Assembly: GCA_002390825.1 (NCBI GenBank)
Contig: DGQR01000117.1
Location: forward strand, 1-17,673
Source of the DNA: Rhodoferax sp. UBA4409
Lineage (GTDB): Bacteria > Pseudomonadota > Gammaproteobacteria > Burkholderiales > Burkholderiaceae_C
Direction: 5' to 3'
Length of the DNA: 17,673 nucleotides
In this document: positions 1 through 7,134 of the stretch, in pieces
Position numbering within the stretch: position 1 is the first letter of the stretch
How the letters are laid out: every line of letters begins with the position of its first letter
The notes under the pieces: generated by a model
Databases searched by the model: none
Seen by the model: only the letters and a program-made list of their open reading frames with translations
Told to the model about the DNA's origin: nothing
Translations under genes and position numbers: made by a program

Positions 1-258
1 GGCGGTGATGATGAAGAACAGGGGCTTCCAGGCGAATTTGCCGACCTTGTCGCCGTCTTCGGTTTCTACTACCAGCGAGGTGAAGGTGACTGCGATGCCA
101 ATGATGGCAAGGAGCACTCCGAGCACGAGGGGGAAGTAGCCGGGGCCCATGCGGGCGCCGGTACCAATGCTGTAGGTGCTGGCGCCTAAGGCAAACGCCG
201 CACCCACCACGATGAACATAAGTCCTGAGAAAAAGTCTTTTTGACTTTTGATATTCAC
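1..258 (-). CDS. TctB-family tripartite tricarboxylate transporter small subunit (3' part beyond window)
   Basis: The first 86 codons are visible; the gene continues past the left edge. TctB is the small four-helix membrane subunit of tripartite tricarboxylate transporters, working with the large channel TctA and a periplasmic TctC-type binding protein; these are likely to lie beyond the edge. The sequence shows a first hydrophobic helix (FFSGLMFIVVGAAFALGA, residues 9-26), the family-typical GTGARMGPGYFP stretch (about 32-43), a second helix (LVLGVLLAIIGIAVTF) and the start of a third (PLFFIITA). I chose the GTG start at 258 because AGGAG lies seven bases upstream and the reading frame stays open to the window edge. 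The substrate cannot be told from this part. The 52-bp upstream gap holds two abutting palindromes and a possible promoter, so it may be transcribed separately from the secretion-ATPase gene before it. Confidence 0.85.
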   Translation of the reverse strand, partial: MNIKSQKDFFSGLMFIVVGAAFALGASTYSIGTGARMGPGYFPLVLGVLLAIIGIAVTFTSLVVETEDGDKVGKFAWKPLFFIITA

Positions 259-270
259 TGTCTCTCTCCT

Positions 271-302
271 AGTTATAAGTTGTAACTATTTTGCATCAAA
301 AT
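271..302 (-). promoter_or_regulatory. Two abutting palindromes and a possible promoter upstream of tctB
   Basis: Bases 271-287 form a 17-bp palindrome (AGTTATAAGTTGTAACT) with eight-base arms, one mismatched pair and a single central base. Bases 288-302 form a second one, perfect six-base arms ATTTTG/CAAAAT around three bases. They touch and nearly fill the gap between the ATPase stop and the tctB ribosome site. On the minus strand TTGATG (299-294) and TATAAC (277-272), 16 bp apart, resemble -35 and -10 boxes. However, the start expected from them falls inside the AGGAG site, so the palindromes may instead be operator sites for a promoter further upstream, or an RNA fold. Confidence 0.45.
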
Positions 303-310
303 CAGCAAGA

Positions 311-2101
311 TTAGCCGGTGAGCGGTGGGGTGGCAGACATCACCTCCTCCATGACGGTGACGCCCTCCGAAACACGCAGTGCCCCTGCTAAGCGCAGTGG
401 CCGCATGCCATCCACAATGGCTTGTCGGCGCAGGGCATCAATGCCCGGTTCGCCGCTGACCCGCGATTTGAACCCTTCTGTGACCACAAGCAATTCGTAC
501 AAACCCATGCGTCCCATGTAGCCCGTCATCCGGCAGTCCACGCAACCCACGGCTTTATACGGCTTGTAGCCCCCGTTGATTTGCCAGGGCTTGACCATTT
601 CGCCCAAGGCCTCGCGCGTGGCTTCTTCGTCGCGCACCTTGCATTGCTTGCACAAAATGCGAACCAGGCGCTGGGCCAACACACCGAGCAAAGTGGCGTT
701 GATCAGATAGGCGGGAATTCCCAGCTCCATCAGCCGCGTGACCGCGGAGGGCGCATCGTTGGTGTGCAAGGTAGAAAACACCAAGTGGCCGGTAAGGGCT
801 GCTTGCACCGCCATTTCGGCGGTCTCCAGGTCGCGGATTTCGCCCACCATGATGATGTCCGGGTCCTGCCGCATCAGGGCGCGCAGGCCCTGCGGAAAGC
901 CGAAGTCGAGCTGCGGTTGCACTTGGGTTTGGTTGAAAGACGGCTCGATCATTTCGATCGGGTCTTCCACCGTGCTCACATTCACCTCTTCAGTCGCCAC
1001 CCGCTTGAGGGTGGAGTACAGCGTGGTGGTTTTGCCCGAGCCCGTGGGCCCGGTCACCAGAATGATGCCGTGCGGGCGCTTGACCAGCTGCTCCCAGCGA
1101 GTCGCGTCGTGGCTGCTGAAGCCCAAGGCATCGAGGTCTTTGACCGCGTTGTCGGGGTCAAAAATCCGCATCACCATCTTCTCGCCAAACGCGGTGGGCA
1201 AGGTGGAGATACGCATTTCAATTTCATCCCCGCGCGGGTTGCGGGTTTTGATGCGGCCATCTTGCGGGCGGCGCTTTTCAATCACGTCCATGCGGCCCAG
1301 CAGCTTGATGCGGGCAGTCATGGCGTTAAGCACGCCCATGGGCATCTGGTAGACCGGGTGCAACACGCCATCGATGCGAAAGCGGATCACGCCCTGCTCG
1401 CGCCGTGGCTCGAGGTGGATGTCGCTGGCGCGCTGGTCGAAGGCGTATTGCCACAGCCAATCGACCACCTGCACCACGCCCTGGTCGTTGGCGTCGAGTT
1501 GCTTGTTACTCTTGCCCAGCTCAACCAGCTGCTCGAAACTGGCGCCGTTGTTGGAGCCGGTTTTGTTCGCAGCCCGCACACTTTTGGCCAATGCATAAAA
1601 CTCGGCGGTGTAGCGGGTAATTTCCTGCGGGCTGGCCACCACGCGCTTGACGCTGCGGCGGCTCTGGCGCTCCACTTCAGCCACCCAATCGGTAATGAAT
1701 GGCTCCGACGTGGCCACCGTGATCTCGCTGGGGGTGACGACAACGGGCAAAATTTTGTGTCGCTCGGCATAGGCGGCACCCATGGCATCGGCCACCTTGC
1801 CCACATCGACCTTGAGCGGGTCAATGCGCAGGTAGTCCAGTGCCGCGCGCAGCGACAACCATTGGGTGAGCATCTCTATATCGAGCGGCTTTTGGTCTGC
1901 CGCCCTGCGCATCGATACGGCAGCCAACCGGACCAGCGGGTGCTGCGAACTTTCGGCCTGCGAGCAGCGGGCAATCGTGCGCACTGCCTCTTCTTCTGCG
2001 ATCACTTTGTCTTGCTTGAGCCACTCCACCAGCAAGCGCCAGTCCAAGGGGCCGTTGTAAGAAACCGCGGAGGAACTGGCTTTTTTGGGGCTAGGGCTCA
2101 T
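311..2101 (-). CDS. GspE/PulE-family (type II secretion / type IV pilus-like) assembly ATPase, orphan
   Basis: A cytoplasmic hexameric ATPase of the family that powers type II secretion (GspE) and pilus extension (PilB). Numbering from the chosen start (596 aa): a degenerate N-terminal T2SSE_N/MshEN-like domain spans roughly 60-180; Walker A GPTGSGKTTT is at 351-360, an Asp box TVEDPIE at 377-383, Walker B IIMVGEIRD at 416-424 and a His box with TGHLVFSTLHTND at 437-449. Two CxxC pairs (484/487 and 520/523) form the zinc-binding C-domain usual in GspE and PilB. The frame is open to an ATG at 2131, but I prefer the ATG at 2101: it overlaps the upstream stop codon as ATGA, while the longer form would overlap by 34 bp. 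No secretin, pseudopilin or inner-membrane secretion gene is nearby, so its partner machine is unknown. It could be a distant PilB paralogue or part of a split secretion locus. Confidence 0.88.
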   Translation of the reverse strand: MSPSPKKASSSAVSYNGPLDWRLLVEWLKQDKVIAEEEAVRTIARCSQAESSQHPLVRLAAVSMRRAADQKPLDIEMLTQWLSLRAALDYLRIDPLKVDVGKVADAMGAAYAERHKILPVVVTPSEITVATSEPFITDWVAEVERQSRRSVKRVVASPQEITRYTAEFYALAKSVRAANKTGSNNGASFEQLVELGKSNKQLDANDQGVVQVVDWLWQYAFDQRASDIHLEPRREQGVIRFRIDGVLHPVYQMPMGVLNAMTARIKLLGRMDVIEKRRPQDGRIKTRNPRGDEIEMRISTLPTAFGEKMVMRIFDPDNAVKDLDALGFSSHDATRWEQLVKRPHGIILVTGPTGSGKTTTLYSTLKRVATEEVNVSTVEDPIEMIEPSFNQTQVQPQLDFGFPQGLRALMRQDPDIIMVGEIRDLETAEMAVQAALTGHLVFSTLHTNDAPSAVTRLMELGIPAYLINATLLGVLAQRLVRILCKQCKVRDEEATREALGEMVKPWQINGGYKPYKAVGCVDCRMTGYMGRMGLYELLVVTEGFKSRVSGEPGIDALRRQAIVDGMRPLRLAGALRVSEGVTVMEEVMSATPPLTG

Positions 2102-2856
2102 GTCTTCACCGGCTTGAACACGCGGACCCACTTGTCAGCAGGCAGGCCCCACTCGCTTTGGATGAACTCGGCGCGCTCCTGCATCAGGGCGCGCTTGGGG
2201 CGGCTGGGGGTGCGCTGAGCCATCACCACAGTGTTGCCCTCGCGGGTGGACTTGAAGGCCCAGATGGCGTCTTCGCCAAAGGCCTCCGCAATTTTGTCGA
2301 CGCTGTTGTCAAAGCTCGACGAGCGGCCGAACAGGTTAACCGTCATGCAGCCCTCTTCAGTGAGCGTGGCGCGGCAGTCGGCATAAAACGCGGCGCTATC
2401 GAGCACCGGGGCGGCTGCCTCCTCGTCATACAGGTCGACCTGCAGCGCATCTACCGCACCCAGCCATTTTTCTTGTTTGATCTCTTCAGCGGCGTCAGCC
2501 AGCACCACTTGCATGCGGCTGTTGTCTGCGGGCAGCTTGAACCAGCCGCGGCAGGCGTGCAGCACCTGCGGATTGAGCTCGATGGCGGTGGTTTTCATCT
2601 TGAGTTCTTTATGGCAGAACTTGGTGAGCGAGCCGGCACCCAGCCCGAGCTGCAGTGCCTGGCGCTTTTTAACGGTCTGGGGGTCTACAAAGAGCAGCCA
2701 CGCCATCATGCGCTGGATGTACTCGTGCACCAATACGGTGGGTGCGTCTACCAACATGGAGCCTTGTATCCATTCGCTGCCCAGGTGCAGGTGACGGATG
2801 GGGCCTTCTTCGGAGAAATTAACTTCGGGGAATGTGATCGGTGCTTTTCGTGCCAT
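2098..2856 (-). CDS. Spermidine synthase-like (SAM-fold) protein with degenerate active site
   Basis: A 252-residue Rossmann-fold protein of the spermine/spermidine synthase superfamily. Visible landmarks: an N-terminal strand-rich part (about 15-60); a nucleotide-binding loop LQLGLGAGSLTKF (68-80); an acidic strand end AIELNP (91-96); LADAAEEI (119-126), usual place of adenine contact; and SAAFYADC (154-161), matching the TSAFYEGC-type block of SpeE. The GGGDGG loop of true SpeE reads GLGAGS here, losing the catalytic Asp. The DPIGPA gate is replaced by VDLYDEEAAAP. Aminopropyl transfer is therefore doubtful, and it may be a methyltransferase-like or non-catalytic relative. The ATG start sits six bases after the tatD stop, and the stop overlaps the secretion ATPase start, so the three genes are probably co-transcribed and the last two translationally coupled. 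Confidence 0.8.
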   Translation of the reverse strand: MARKAPITFPEVNFSEEGPIRHLHLGSEWIQGSMLVDAPTVLVHEYIQRMMAWLLFVDPQTVKKRQALQLGLGAGSLTKFCHKELKMKTTAIELNPQVLHACRGWFKLPADNSRMQVVLADAAEEIKQEKWLGAVDALQVDLYDEEAAAPVLDSAAFYADCRATLTEEGCMTVNLFGRSSSFDNSVDKIAEAFGEDAIWAFKSTREGNTVVMAQRTPSRPKRALMQERAEFIQSEWGLPADKWVRVFKPVKT

Positions 2857-2862
2857 GGGGAT

Positions 2863-3708
2863 TTATACCAGCAGCGCCCCTAGCTTCGGCAGGGCCATCA
2901 GACTGTTACTCAACGCGGCCTGAGCCAGTGTCTCGAGGGGAATGCCACGCAGCTCGGCAATGCACTGCGCAATGCGCGGCAACTCGGCAGGCGCATTGCG
3001 CCCCTGCGGCATACCGGCTGCGCGCTGCTCGGCGGTGGTGTAGAGCCAGTGCGGCTGGATGTCGGGGGCATCGGTCTCGAGTACCAGCGCATCCAGGGGC
3101 AAGGTGCGGGCCAGGTGGCGCAACTGCAAAGCCCGCTCATAGGTGACCGCGCCTCCAAACCCGAGCTTGAAACCCAACTTGATGAACTCCGCCGCTTGCA
3201 CCTCGCTGCCATTGAACGCATGGGCAATGCCCTGCCACCGCCCATTCGGGCCGGCCACCTCGCGCAGGTGCTTGAGCAACCGGTCTGAGGACTTGCGCAC
3301 ATGCAGCACCACCGGCAAACCGTGCGTGCGGGCCAGCTTGAGCTGCTGGCGGTAGACCACCTCTTGCCGCTCACGCAAGGGGCTTTTGCAGAGGGCGGGG
3401 ACAAAGTAGTCGAGCCCGATTTCACCCACAGCCACCAGTCGCGGATCGGCGGCGTTGGCGCTGAGCGCTTCTTCCAAGGCGACAAGATCCGCATCGCTGG
3501 CACCCGCGACATACAAGGGGTGGATACCCAAACAATAGCTGTCGCCACCGTGGTGCGCCAGCAGGCGCACCGTGTCAAAGTTGCTGCGCTCTACCGCCGG
3601 AATCACACAATGCGCGACACCCGCTTGGCGGGCACTCTCGCGCACGGCGCTGCGGTCCGCATCGAACTCGGGCGCATCGAGGTGGACATGGGTGTCTACC
3701 CAGCGCAT
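2863..3708 (-). CDS. tatD: TatD-family metal-dependent hydrolase
   Basis: A TIM-barrel metallohydrolase of the TatD/YcfH family; characterised members are DNases (3'-5' exonuclease activity for E. coli TatD). Numbering from the chosen start (281 aa): metal ligands are visible as HVH (7-9), the Glu of GEIGLDYF (E96), His in VVLHVRKS (H136), His in GIAHAFNGS (H163) and Asp in ETDAPDI (D213). All family ligands are present and the length is normal. The frame is open to an ATG at 3792, but that would run 68 bp into the upstream binding-protein gene; the ATG at 3708 gives the family-typical N-terminus (MRWVDTHVHLD) 16 bp after the upstream stop. It lies between a transport gene and the SpeE-like gene with short gaps, so it probably belongs to one transcript. 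Which TatD/YcfH/YjjV subgroup it belongs to is not resolved. Confidence 0.9.
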   Translation of the reverse strand: MRWVDTHVHLDAPEFDADRSAVRESARQAGVAHCVIPAVERSNFDTVRLLAHHGGDSYCLGIHPLYVAGASDADLVALEEALSANAADPRLVAVGEIGLDYFVPALCKSPLRERQEVVYRQQLKLARTHGLPVVLHVRKSSDRLLKHLREVAGPNGRWQGIAHAFNGSEVQAAEFIKLGFKLGFGGAVTYERALQLRHLARTLPLDALVLETDAPDIQPHWLYTTAEQRAAGMPQGRNAPAELPRIAQCIAELRGIPLETLAQAALSNSLMALPKLGALLV

Positions 3709-3724
3709 GGTGGTATCGAACGGC

Positions 3725-4933
3725 TCATTGCTTGCGTTGTACAAAAAGGTTGCGGGTGCGGTCTTCAGGGTAGGCAAAAGTGACCGCCCCATTTTTGACC
3801 AAGCCCATGACCAGCATATTGCTGGTGATGGCGTCTTTGTCGTCTTTACTAAAAGGGCGCTCGTGGGTCGCGGTCACCCCGTAGTAGACCCGGGGCAGAT
3901 TTTCCAGCGCGTTTTTCACCGAGGGGCCCGACAGATCGCCATTGCGGATCGAGAGGATGGCGTAGGTCAGCAAATACACCGTGTCATAGGCCTGCGCCGC
4001 AGCCATGGGCACGGCAATCTTGCGGGTGCCGTATTTGCGGTTGTAGGCGGTTAAAAAAGAGATACGACGCTCGTTGCTGGGCTCGGCAATAAAGGTCTGG
4101 GCCATGAGTGCGCCTTCGGCAGCGTCTTTTGCCCCATCCAAAAAGAACGGAAAAGACAACGGCCATGCACCCACCTGCGGCACATTCCACTTCAGGGCCT
4201 GGCGGCCTTTGGCGATAACCGCGTTTTCGGGGCCGACCGTGTAGCTGAACACCACATTGGCACCGGCGGCCTGGGCGGCCTTGAGCTCGGGTTGCAGGTC
4301 TTTCACACCGGTGTCAAAGCGGCCCACGTACACCGGCTGCAATTGTTTAGCGGCCAGCGCTTTGGTGACGTCTGCCAGGCCGCCCTCGCCGTAAGCAGTT
4401 TTGTCGGCCAGGATGGCCACCTTGGTCCAGCCCCGCGCCACGATGTCGTTCACCACAAACGGGGCCTGAATGGCATCACGCGCGGAGGTGCGGAAGATAT
4501 AGCTCTCTGCTGCCGGGTACTTGGCGGTAATCGGGGTGCCTGTCGCGCAGGGCACGATCAGCGGCGAGCGGGCTTGTTGAAACACCTCCAGCGACTTCAT
4601 GGCCACACCGGTATTGCAAAAGCCGATGGTGCCGACCACACCGTCTTGCACCAGCTCCTGCGAGTGCTGCAAGCCCACATCGGGGTTGGCGGTGTCGTCT
4701 TTGATTACGAACTCAATCGGTCGCCCGAGGTAGCCACCGGCGGCATTGATTTCATCCAGTGCCAGCTTGGCCCCGTTGAGCATCGGATTTCCAAAATCTG
4801 AGGAGGGCCCACTGAAGGGGCCAATCAAGCCGATACGCAAAGGCTTGGGCGTTTGCGCGTGGGCGCCCGGCAGACTAGCCAGTGCGATCACGCCAAAGCA
4901 GATCAGTGCCTGCAGTTTCCAACGTTGTTTCAT
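3725..4933 (-). CDS. ABC transporter substrate-binding protein, branched-chain amino acid (HAAT/LivJ-like) type
   Basis: A periplasmic binding protein of the Peripla_BP_6 family. A Sec signal peptide is clear: basic MKQRWK, a hydrophobic core (about 8-20) and a probable cleavage site after AHA (24-26). The mature protein begins with the characteristic PLRIGLIGPFSGP, followed by GAKLALDEINAAGGYLGRPIEFVIKDD, and length (402 aa) is normal. Family members bind leucine, isoleucine, valine, amides, or aromatic and short organic acids; the ligand cannot be read here. No permease (LivH/LivM) or ATPase (LivG/LivF) gene adjoins it, so it is an orphan binding protein that must share components encoded elsewhere. 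The ATG at 4933 has GGGGAA seven bases upstream. It follows lolD after a 118-bp gap, enough for its own promoter, although I see no convincing -35/-10 pair. Confidence 0.88.
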   Translation of the reverse strand: MKQRWKLQALICFGVIALASLPGAHAQTPKPLRIGLIGPFSGPSSDFGNPMLNGAKLALDEINAAGGYLGRPIEFVIKDDTANPDVGLQHSQELVQDGVVGTIGFCNTGVAMKSLEVFQQARSPLIVPCATGTPITAKYPAAESYIFRTSARDAIQAPFVVNDIVARGWTKVAILADKTAYGEGGLADVTKALAAKQLQPVYVGRFDTGVKDLQPELKAAQAAGANVVFSYTVGPENAVIAKGRQALKWNVPQVGAWPLSFPFFLDGAKDAAEGALMAQTFIAEPSNERRISFLTAYNRKYGTRKIAVPMAAAQAYDTVYLLTYAILSIRNGDLSGPSVKNALENLPRVYYGVTATHERPFSKDDKDAITSNMLVMGLVKNGAVTFAYPEDRTRNLFVQRKQ

Positions 4934-4945
4934 GGTGTTCCCCGA

Positions 4946-4994
4946 CTAAGGTGGCGGCAGCTTAGGGGGCGGGCCGGCAAACGCCAATCGGCGT
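4946..4994. other. Two small hairpins in the lolD to binding-protein gap
   Basis: The 118-bp gap (4934-5051) contains two short inverted repeats. ACGCC-AATC-GGCGT (4981-4994) is a compact perfect stem; read on the minus strand it is followed by TTTG only, so it is a weak terminator candidate for lolD. CTAAG-N10-CTTAG (4946-4965) is closer to the binding-protein start and could fold in its 5' leader. Neither has a U-tract of normal length. Confidence 0.25.
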
Positions 4995-5051
4995 CTACCC
5001 TCGGCACCGCCGCACAGCGCCCCATCCGTCAGGAAACTGCAAGCGTGGGGG

Positions 5052-5825
5052 TCAATCGACCAAGCGGCCCGATACCAAACGCAACTGGCGGCTGCAGCGC
5101 GCGGCCAGCGTAGAGTCGTGGGTAACCAGCACAAAAGCGGTCCCCTGCTCCCGCGCGAGCTGCAGCATCAGCTCAAATACGCCGTCAGCGGTGCTGCGGT
5201 CGAGGTTGCCGGTGGGCTCGTCGGCCAAGACGCAATCGGGTCGGGTGACCAGCGCCCGCGCAATCGCCACCCGCTGGCGCTCGCCGCCCGAGAGCTCGGC
5301 AGGCCGGTGGTTCAAGCGGTGCTCCAAGCCCACAAGCGCTAGCATTTTAGTAGCAGCTTGCGCAGCTTCTGCGGGCGCTACACGCCGAATTGTCAGGGGC
5401 ATAGCCACATTATCCAGCGCGCTGAATTCGGGCAAGAGGTGGTGAAACTGGTACACAAACCCGAGGTGCCGGTTGCGCAAGCGGCCCTGCGCGGCCGGGC
5501 TGAGCTCGGCCAGGCTTTGCCCCAGCAAATGGACGCTGCCACTGGTAGGCGCATCGAGGCCGCCCATGAGGTGCAGCAAGGTGCTCTTGCCGGATCCGGA
5601 GGCCCCCACAATCGCCAGCGTCTCGCCCCGGTGCACCTGCAGGTCCACCCCATGCAGCACGGTGACATCCAGCCGGCCTTCCTGAAACCGCTTGGTCAAG
5701 CCGCGTGCTTGCAGCACCAGCTCGCCTAGCGGGGCGGCTGGCGTGGGCGAGCCTGCCAAATCGGCCACTTGCTGGTATTGCGCAGCAGCGAGCGCTTGTT
5801 CTACGGATGACATCGGGTTACTCAT
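5052..5825 (-). CDS. lolD: LolD, lipoprotein-releasing ABC transporter ATPase
   Basis: ATPase of the Lol system, which extracts outer-membrane lipoproteins from the inner membrane and hands them to LolA. In the 257-residue form: Walker A GASGSGKST (74-82), the LolD-diagnostic block LGFVYQFHHLLPEFSALDNVAMPL (121-144; Q-loop within it), signature LSGGERQ (178-184), Walker B CVLADEP (198-204) and the switch His (VTHD, H236). The gene overlaps the permease stop by eight bases (ATGAGTAA); a second ATG four codons in is also possible. The first 33 residues, ahead of the usual LQARGLTKRF start, form an Ala/Gln/Pro-rich extension longer than in E. coli LolD. Bases 5338-5380 contain a repeat-like stretch with codons (CTA, ACT, CTT) unlike the rest of the gene, yet the protein aligns to E. 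coli LolD there without a gap. Confidence 0.95.
   Translation of the reverse strand: MSNPMSSVEQALAAAQYQQVADLAGSPTPAAPLGELVLQARGLTKRFQEGRLDVTVLHGVDLQVHRGETLAIVGASGSGKSTLLHLMGGLDAPTSGSVHLLGQSLAELSPAAQGRLRNRHLGFVYQFHHLLPEFSALDNVAMPLTIRRVAPAEAAQAATKMLALVGLEHRLNHRPAELSGGERQRVAIARALVTRPDCVLADEPTGNLDRSTADGVFELMLQLAREQGTAFVLVTHDSTLAARCSRQLRLVSGRLVD
5338..5380 (+). repeat. Repeat-like hairpin sequence inside lolD
   Basis: Bases 5338-5357 (GCTAGCATTTTAGTAGCAGC) match bases 8867-8886 inside recJ at 17 of 20 positions. The following bases make a loose stem, TAGCAGCTTGCGC (5351-5363) with GGGCGCTA (5373-5380), resembling in design the intergenic repeats at 11771 and 17313. It lies wholly within lolD coding sequence, on the strand opposite to the gene. 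Origin by spread of a repeat is an inference. Confidence 0.4.
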
Positions 5826-7074
5826 AGCGCAAGGCCTCCGCAGGGTTCACCCGGCTGGCGCGCCAGCTCGGGTACAGGGTGGCCACAAACGCCATCAGGA
5901 GCGAAATCACCGTGATCGGCAGGATGTCGCTCTGTTGCGGCTCGCTCGGCATGCGGCTGATCAGGTAAATATCTTTGGGCAAAAAGCTGGCGCCCAGCGC
6001 CTGCTCCAGCGCGGGCACGATCACATCAATATTGAACGCCACGCCCAGCCCCAGCAGCAAGCCGGCCAGGGTGCCTATAACCCCCACCATCGCGCCCTGC
6101 ACCACAAAAATGCCCATGATGCTGCCCGGGCTGGCGCCCAAGGTGCGCAAGATGGCAATGTCAGCGCGCTTGTCGGTCACCGTCATCACCAGGGTGGATA
6201 CCAGATTGAAGGCCGCCACCGCCACGATGAGGGTCAGGATGATGAACATCATCCGTTTCTCGACCTGTACCGCCGCAAACCAGCTGCGGTTCTGGCGGGT
6301 CCAGTCGCGCAATACGAGGTCGCCGCTCAGGCTGCGGGCGAGCTGGTCAGCCACCTCGCGCGCCTGGTGCAAGTCTTTGAGTTTGAGGCGCACACCGCTC
6401 GGGCCTTCAAGCCGGAAGATGCGGGCCGCGTCTTCCCAATGCACCAACACCAGTGCGGAGTCGTATTCATAGTGGCCGGAATCAAAGGTGCCCACCACGT
6501 TCATTTGCTTGAGGCGCGGCACTACGCCGGCCGGGGTGACTTGCCCGCTGGGCGCAACCAGCGTGACCTTGTCGCCTACCCGCACACCCAAGCTGCGGGC
6601 CAACTCGCCGCCCAAGACCACGCCGAATTCGCCCGGCACCAGCTGGTTTAAGGCCTGCTGCTGCGCGCCGGCGGCAAAGTCGCTCACCTCGGGCTCCAGG
6701 GCGGGGTCGATCCCGCGCACGATGGCGCCCTTCATGTCTTCACCCCGCGCAATCAGGGCCTGCGCCGCAATGAAGGGGGCGGCGCCAATGACTTGCGGGT
6801 TCTCTTTGGCCTGGGCCAGGGTGGTCGCCACATTGGGCAAAGCCTGGCCGTCCGCGGCATACACCTCGATGTGGGACACCACACCGAGCATGCGGTCGCG
6901 CACTTCTTTCTGAAAGCCGTTCATCACGCTCAGCACGATGATGAGCGCGGCCACGCCCAAAGCAATGCCCAGCATGGACACGCCCGAGATAAAGGAGATA
7001 AAGCCGTTGCGCCGGGTGGCGCGACCGGCACGGGTATAGCGCCAGCCGATCGTCAGCTCAAAGGGGAGTTGCAT
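5818..7074 (-). CDS. lolC: Lipoprotein-releasing ABC transporter permease (LolC/LolE family)
   Basis: Inner-membrane permease partnering LolD. Length (418 aa) and topology fit the LolC/LolE family: the conserved N-terminus with a first helix (FISFISGVSMLGIALGVAALIIVLSV, 25-50) followed by MNGFQKEV, a periplasmic MacB-like domain (about 52-270), and an FtsX-type C-terminal domain with helices at about 275-299, 320-347 and 382-402. ILRTLGASPGSIMGIF (308-323) is the usual cytoplasmic coupling segment. Only one permease gene precedes lolD here, whereas E. coli has lolC-lolD-lolE; either a second lies elsewhere or a single LolF-like protein forms a homodimer. The symbol lolC is therefore provisional. 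The ATG at 7074 has no strong ribosome site. It is divergent from the rpfE-like gene with 60 bp between starts. Confidence 0.92.
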   Translation of the reverse strand: MQLPFELTIGWRYTRAGRATRRNGFISFISGVSMLGIALGVAALIIVLSVMNGFQKEVRDRMLGVVSHIEVYAADGQALPNVATTLAQAKENPQVIGAAPFIAAQALIARGEDMKGAIVRGIDPALEPEVSDFAAGAQQQALNQLVPGEFGVVLGGELARSLGVRVGDKVTLVAPSGQVTPAGVVPRLKQMNVVGTFDSGHYEYDSALVLVHWEDAARIFRLEGPSGVRLKLKDLHQAREVADQLARSLSGDLVLRDWTRQNRSWFAAVQVEKRMMFIILTLIVAVAAFNLVSTLVMTVTDKRADIAILRTLGASPGSIMGIFVVQGAMVGVIGTLAGLLLGLGVAFNIDVIVPALEQALGASFLPKDIYLISRMPSEPQQSDILPITVISLLMAFVATLYPSWRASRVNPAEALRYE

Positions 7075-7101
7075 GGAAGGTTACAAAGTGCTTCAACCGG
7101 C

Positions 7102-7129
7102 GGATTGTGGCATCCATGCGGGACAATCC
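7102..7129. promoter_or_regulatory. Inverted repeat in the lolC / rpfE-like divergent gap
   Basis: GGATTGT (7102-7108) and ACAATCC (7123-7129) are perfect seven-base arms separated by 14 bp. Their centres are 21 bp apart, about two helical turns, in a gap of only 60 bp that must carry both divergent promoters. This spacing suits a dimeric regulator, but no clear -35/-10 pair is visible on either strand, so the role is inferred from position and symmetry only. Confidence 0.35.
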
Positions 7130-7134
7130 TGCCC

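Noticed and set aside
422..2218. A 598-codon open frame on the plus strand opposite the secretion ATPase
   Set aside because: It is His/Gln/Ala-rich low-complexity translation typical of the antisense of a GC-rich gene; the minus strand has complete ATPase motifs.
5692..6651. A 319-codon plus-strand frame opposite the Lol permease and the start of lolD
   Set aside because: Spans two real minus-strand genes and has the Gln/His/Arg-rich antisense composition.
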